The notes below the pieces were generated by a model. It was not told where the DNA came from and searched no databases. It saw only the letters and a list, made by a program, of their open reading frames with translations. The position numbers were made by a program, and so were the translations under genes. From JBBQXK01 sp038251625 (GTDB taxonomy: Bacteria > Pseudomonadota > Alphaproteobacteria > Rhodobacterales > Rhodobacteraceae): DNA of 17,364 nucleotides. Positions 15,005-17,364 of the stretch are shown here, one piece after another (the first letter of the stretch is position 1; each line of letters opens with the position of its first letter). The stretch lies in the NCBI GenBank assembly GCA_038251625.1, contig JBBSBE010000083.1, forward strand, positions 1 through 17,364. Direction: 5' to 3'.

Positions 15005-15558
15005 GCCGCGCGTACCCCAGCGCACCAGCGCAGGATATCGCGGGCGTCGGCGCGAAGTTCCTTGGCAAGTCCATCGGCAAACAACAGAAATTCAGGCAGG
15101 TTTCGCGCCGAAACGGAGGTCAGCACCGGCACGCCCATGGCCAGCGCCTGACCGATCAAGGGGCGAAAACCGCGACCGTCCACTTCTTGCTTGCCGAACT
15201 TGTTGACGACCAAAAGCTCCGGCCCGGCCTCCAGCGCAACGGCAACACGTCCGACTGCCGCTTCCAGCCCGGTCGGGTCCAGTCTGCATCCACGTGCTAG
15301 TGGCCCCAGGTTCTGGCTGATCCTTACAAGTTCTCCGCCGGTCAGCACATCCAGATCCATATGACAGGGCCGCGCAGGATCGAAGACGGTGTTCACCTGC
15401 ACCACACCCGACACAAGCCATCCATCGGCCAGCAACGTCTGCGCCACAGTTGCCAGCAGGGCGTCGCCCTGCCCCTGCCCCTCTGCCGCAACATAGCCAA
15501 GCACGCCCAACCCTCCCTTGCGCCCCTGCCCCGAGGGATAGAGAATGCGCACCATCAT
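15001..15558 (-). CDS. DUF2478 domain protein (molybdenum-associated)
   Basis: 185 aa protein matching the DUF2478 family: LLATVAQTLLADGWLVSGVVQVN near the N-terminus, then CHMDLDVL, RISQNLGPLARGCRLDP, ELLVVNKFGKQE, and GRGFRPLIGQALAMGVPVL. The regular strand-helix pattern and the VVNKFGKQE segment suggest a P-loop-like nucleotidase fold, but the usual P-loop is not obvious at the N-terminus (YPSGQGRKGG is a weak stand-in). The family is noted for lying in molybdate transport or nitrogenase operons, consistent with fdhD and mobAB here. The likely start is ATG 15558 (a second ATG follows at 15555), with GGAG 8 bases upstream; the stop TAG shares bases with the dehydrogenase stop. Biochemical role is unknown. 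Confidence 0.87.
   Translation of the reverse strand: MMVRILYPSGQGRKGGLGVLGYVAAEGQGQGDALLATVAQTLLADGWLVSGVVQVNTVFDPARPCHMDLDVLTGGELVRISQNLGPLARGCRLDPTGLEAAVGRVAVALEAGPELLVVNKFGKQEVDGRGFRPLIGQALAMGVPVLTSVSARNLPEFLLFADGLAKELRADARDILRWCAGVRAA
15533..15537 (+). promoter_or_regulatory. Shine-Dalgarno for fdhD, inside the divergent DUF2478 gene
   Basis: GAGGG, 7 bases before ATG 15545. It favours that start over ATG 15557 and lies within codons of the opposite-strand gene. Confidence 0.6.
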
Positions 15559-16429
15559 GGAAAGCACTCCGTTCCCGATCCTTCCCAACCCCGCAGACCC
15601 GCGCCTGACACGGCGTGTGACTGGGCGCGACCAAACGGGGGCAGAGGTTGACGCGTCGGTGGTCGAGGAACGGCCGCTGACCATCTACCTCAACGCGCAG
15701 GAAATCGTGACGGCGATGACGATCGGGGATTACCCCGACTATCTGGCGCTTGGGTTTCTGCGAAATCAGGGCATGCTGCGGGCCGATGATGTGGTGACGA
15801 CCGTCGACTACGACGAAGAGGTGGAAACCGTCGTAGTGCGCACAGCCCGCGCCACCGGCTACGAGGCCAAGGTCGAGAAGAAGACACGCACCTCAGGCTG
15901 TGCCGTGGGCACGGTGTTCGGCGACATGATGGAGGGGCTGGAGGGGCTGCACCTGCCTCCTTCGGACGTGCGCACAAGCTGGCTTTACGCGCTGGCGCGC
16001 ACCATCAACACCATGCCGTCGCTTTATCTTGAGGCGGGCGCGATCCATGGCACGGTGCTATGTCGGCGCGATCAGCCACTGGTCTATATGGAGGACGTGG
16101 GACGCCACAATGCGGTCGACAAGATCGCGGGCTACATGTTCCGCCATGGCGTGCCAGGAGCGGACAAGATGCTTTATACGACAGGTCGGCTCACGTCAGA
16201 GATGGTGATCAAGACCGCGCTCATGGGCATCCCGGTACTGGCTAGCCGATCGGGCTTTACGGCCTGGGGGGTAGAGATTGCAAGGCAAGTGGGGCTGACG
16301 CTGATCGGGCGCATGCGGGGGCAGCGGTTCCTGTGCCTCTCGGGTGAAGATCGGCTGATCCGTGACGCCACCCTGTCTTCGGACGAGGAGCATCGCCGCC
16401 ATCGCCGGAAGGGCGCGGAAGATGACTGA
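15545..16429 (+). CDS. fdhD: Formate dehydrogenase accessory sulfurtransferase FdhD
   Basis: 294 aa cytoplasmic protein that transfers sulfur from the cysteine desulfurase to the molybdenum cofactor of formate dehydrogenase, needed for its activity. Landmarks: EERPLTIYLNAQEI (about 41-54), the active-site cysteine region KKTRTSGCAVGTVFG with Cys119, GAIHGTVL, and the highly conserved MEDVGRHNAVDKIAGY and TTGRLTSEMVIKTALMGIPV. E. coli FdhD has a CxxC pair; here only the first cysteine remains (C-A-V-G). ATG 15545 is used because of the GAGGG site; ATG 15557 is an alternative. The first 14 bases overlap the start of the divergent DUF2478 gene. mobA and mobB follow, after a repeat-like hairpin element, completing a Moco group; no formate dehydrogenase subunit is visible. 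Confidence 0.95.
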   Translation: MRTIMESTPFPILPNPADPRLTRRVTGRDQTGAEVDASVVEERPLTIYLNAQEIVTAMTIGDYPDYLALGFLRNQGMLRADDVVTTVDYDEEVETVVVRTARATGYEAKVEKKTRTSGCAVGTVFGDMMEGLEGLHLPPSDVRTSWLYALARTINTMPSLYLEAGAIHGTVLCRRDQPLVYMEDVGRHNAVDKIAGYMFRHGVPGADKMLYTTGRLTSEMVIKTALMGIPVLASRSGFTAWGVEIARQVGLTLIGRMRGQRFLCLSGEDRLIRDATLSSDEEHRRHRRKGAEDD

Positions 16430-16447
16430 CGCCTGTCCCTTCTTCCT

Positions 16448-16504
16448 TGGCCAAATATCCTCGGGGGGAGAGGCCGCAGGCCTTGGGGGGCAGACGGCCC
16501 CCCT
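16448..16504. repeat. Intergenic double-hairpin element with 'ccaaatatcc' lead (REP/terminator-like)
   Basis: Between fdhD and mobA: a short A/T island TTGGCCAAATATCC (16448-16460), G-run, then AGGCC-gca-GGCCT (16471-16483), then GGGGGGC (16485-16491), loop agacg, GCCCCCC (16497-16503). From memory, similar 'CCAAATATCC(C/T)CGGGGG...' elements are scattered after genes in Rhodobacterales genomes. Only one copy is in this window, so repetition itself is not shown here. Confidence 0.55.
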
Positions 16505-16522
16505 CTATCCGCCGGTTCGGCC

Positions 16523-17125
16523 ATGATGCCGCCGGGCGTTATCCTTGCGGGCGGCCGGGCAACGCGGATGGGCGGCGGCGACAAGGGCGCGCGGATCGTC
16601 GGGGGGCGCAGCCTTTTTGACCGCGTGATCGCCCTTCTTGGCCCCCAGTGCGCGCTGCTTGCGATCAATGCAAATGGCGATCCGGAGCGGTTGGTCGGTT
16701 TCGGTCTGCCCGTGCTGCCGGATGGGCTGCCAGATCATCCCGGGCCCCTTGCCGGTGTGCTGGCCGGTCTTGACTGGGCGGCGGGGCTGGGGGCCGGCGC
16801 AATCGTCACTGTAGCCGCCGATACGCCGTTCTTTCCTTCTGATCTGGTGCAGCGTCTGCAAGGCGCGGCAGGCCCATCCGGCCTGGCGCTCGCCGCCAGC
16901 CCTGACGAGACAGGCCGAATGCAGCGGCATCCGACCTTCGGCCTCTGGCCCACCGCGCTGCGCCACGATCTGCGTGCGGCACTGGAGGGGGGGTTGCGGA
17001 AGATCGTGCTTTGGACGGACGCACATGATGCCGGGATGGCGACGTTCTCATCAGATCCGTTCGATCCCTTTTTCAATATCAACACACCGGACGACGTCTT
17101 GACCGCCGAGGCGCTTGTAGGGTGA
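16523..17125 (+). CDS. mobA: Molybdenum cofactor guanylyltransferase MobA
   Basis: Attaches GMP to molybdopterin cofactor to give the guanine dinucleotide forms used by DMSO-reductase-family enzymes such as formate dehydrogenase. The 200 aa length is normal. The N-terminus carries the GTP-binding signature VILAGGRATRMGGGDKG (about 6-22) with Lys21; PDHPGPLAGVLAGLDWA lies at about 73-89 and the metal-binding Asp lies in VAADTPFFP. The C-terminal NINTPDDV is also typical. ATG 16523 is followed by a second ATG at 16526, and neither has a clear ribosome site, so translation may depend on reinitiation or the preceding hairpin. Its stop overlaps the mobB start. Confidence 0.95.
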   Translation: MMPPGVILAGGRATRMGGGDKGARIVGGRSLFDRVIALLGPQCALLAINANGDPERLVGFGLPVLPDGLPDHPGPLAGVLAGLDWAAGLGAGAIVTVAADTPFFPSDLVQRLQGAAGPSGLALAASPDETGRMQRHPTFGLWPTALRHDLRAALEGGLRKIVLWTDAHDAGMATFSSDPFDPFFNINTPDDVLTAEALVG

Positions 17126-17364
17126 GGGTGTTTGGCATCACAGGATGGAAGAATACCGGCAAGACAACGCTGACAGAACGCCTTGTGGCCGAAATTGCGG
17201 GTCGGGGGCGGACGGTCGCGACCATCAAGCACGCGCATCATGCGGCCGATGTGGATCATCCGGGGCGAGACAGCTATCGACACCGCGCGGCGGGCGCCGG
17301 GCAGGTGATTATATCGTCACCCGCAAGATGGGCTCTGATGACCGAACTGCGCGGGGCACCGGAA
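17122..17364 (+). CDS. mobB: Molybdopterin-guanine dinucleotide biosynthesis protein MobB (3' truncated by window end)
   Basis: GTP-binding adaptor that assists MobA. Only the first 81 codons are present and the frame is open to the window end. It starts at GTG 17122, whose last two bases form the start of the mobA TGA (GTGA overlap); GTG 17128 is an alternative. The P-loop ITGWKNTGKTTL gives G-x4-G-K-T at residues 8-15, and the MobB signature DHPGRDSYRHRAAGA follows at about 43-57, with IKHAHH before it. Overlap with mobA implies coupled translation. This frame is easily missed because it begins with GTG and lacks a stop in the window. Confidence 0.92.
   Translation, partial: MRVFGITGWKNTGKTTLTERLVAEIAGRGRTVATIKHAHHAADVDHPGRDSYRHRAAGAGQVIISSPARWALMTELRGAPE

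Noticed and set aside
1..17364. Mobile element, prophage, defence island, CRISPR array or novel multi-gene system
   Set aside because: All genes belong to familiar metabolic, transport or regulatory families with uniform base composition; no integrase, transposase, tRNA-flanked boundary or repeat array was seen.

Overview
The window is about 17.4 kb of high-GC, densely packed bacterial chromosome. The gene content and protein styles suggest an alphaproteobacterium, most likely Rhodobacterales/Rhodobacteraceae. Pointers are the alanine dehydrogenase/Lrp pair, DctB/DctD-like regulators beside a TAXI-type TRAP transporter with a fused permease, a DUF2478-fdhD-mobA-mobB group, and a G/C-rich double hairpin preceded by 'ccaaatatcc' of a kind I associate with that family. 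The assignment is by family resemblance only; no rRNA or other phylogenetic marker is present.

Layout, left to right. (1) 4-2474, plus strand: manC, a bifunctional GDP-mannose enzyme, then a PIG3-type quinone oxidoreductase. (2) 2552-3823: a YfcG/YghU-like glutathione S-transferase on minus, divergent from mscL on plus. (3) 3870-5582: alanine dehydrogenase on minus, divergent from an Lrp/AsnC regulator. (4) 5585-12163, plus: a DctB-like sensor kinase begins 2 nt after the Lrp gene and overlaps a DctD-like response regulator by ATGA; then come a TAXI TRAP binding protein, an 11-bp hairpin, and a fused 4TM/12TM TRAP permease. (5) 12129-14176, minus: azlC-azlD (branched-chain amino acid export type) and a poorly characterised protein with a C-terminal winged-helix-like region. 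(6) 14270-15004, plus: a short-chain dehydrogenase. (7) 15001-17364: DUF2478 on minus, divergent from fdhD, mobA and a truncated mobB on plus, a molybdenum-cofactor/formate-dehydrogenase maturation group.

How the parts may work together: the Lrp regulator probably controls ald. The DctBD-like pair probably senses an external organic acid and acts on the TAXI TRAP operon. The abutting lrp-dctB junction raises the possibility that amino-acid and organic-acid responses are co-transcribed. At the right edge, FdhD sulfurates the cofactor for formate dehydrogenase and MobA/MobB handle its guanylylated form.

There is no gene-free stretch longer than about 180 bases. I saw no tRNA or rRNA gene, insertion sequence, phage gene, CRISPR array, toxin-antitoxin pair or defence gene. 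I find no convincing new multi-gene system. The best second looks are the DctD substitutions in the sigma54-contact loop and Walker B, the divergent overlapping starts of DUF2478 and fdhD, and the odd regulator-like protein at 12129-13046.
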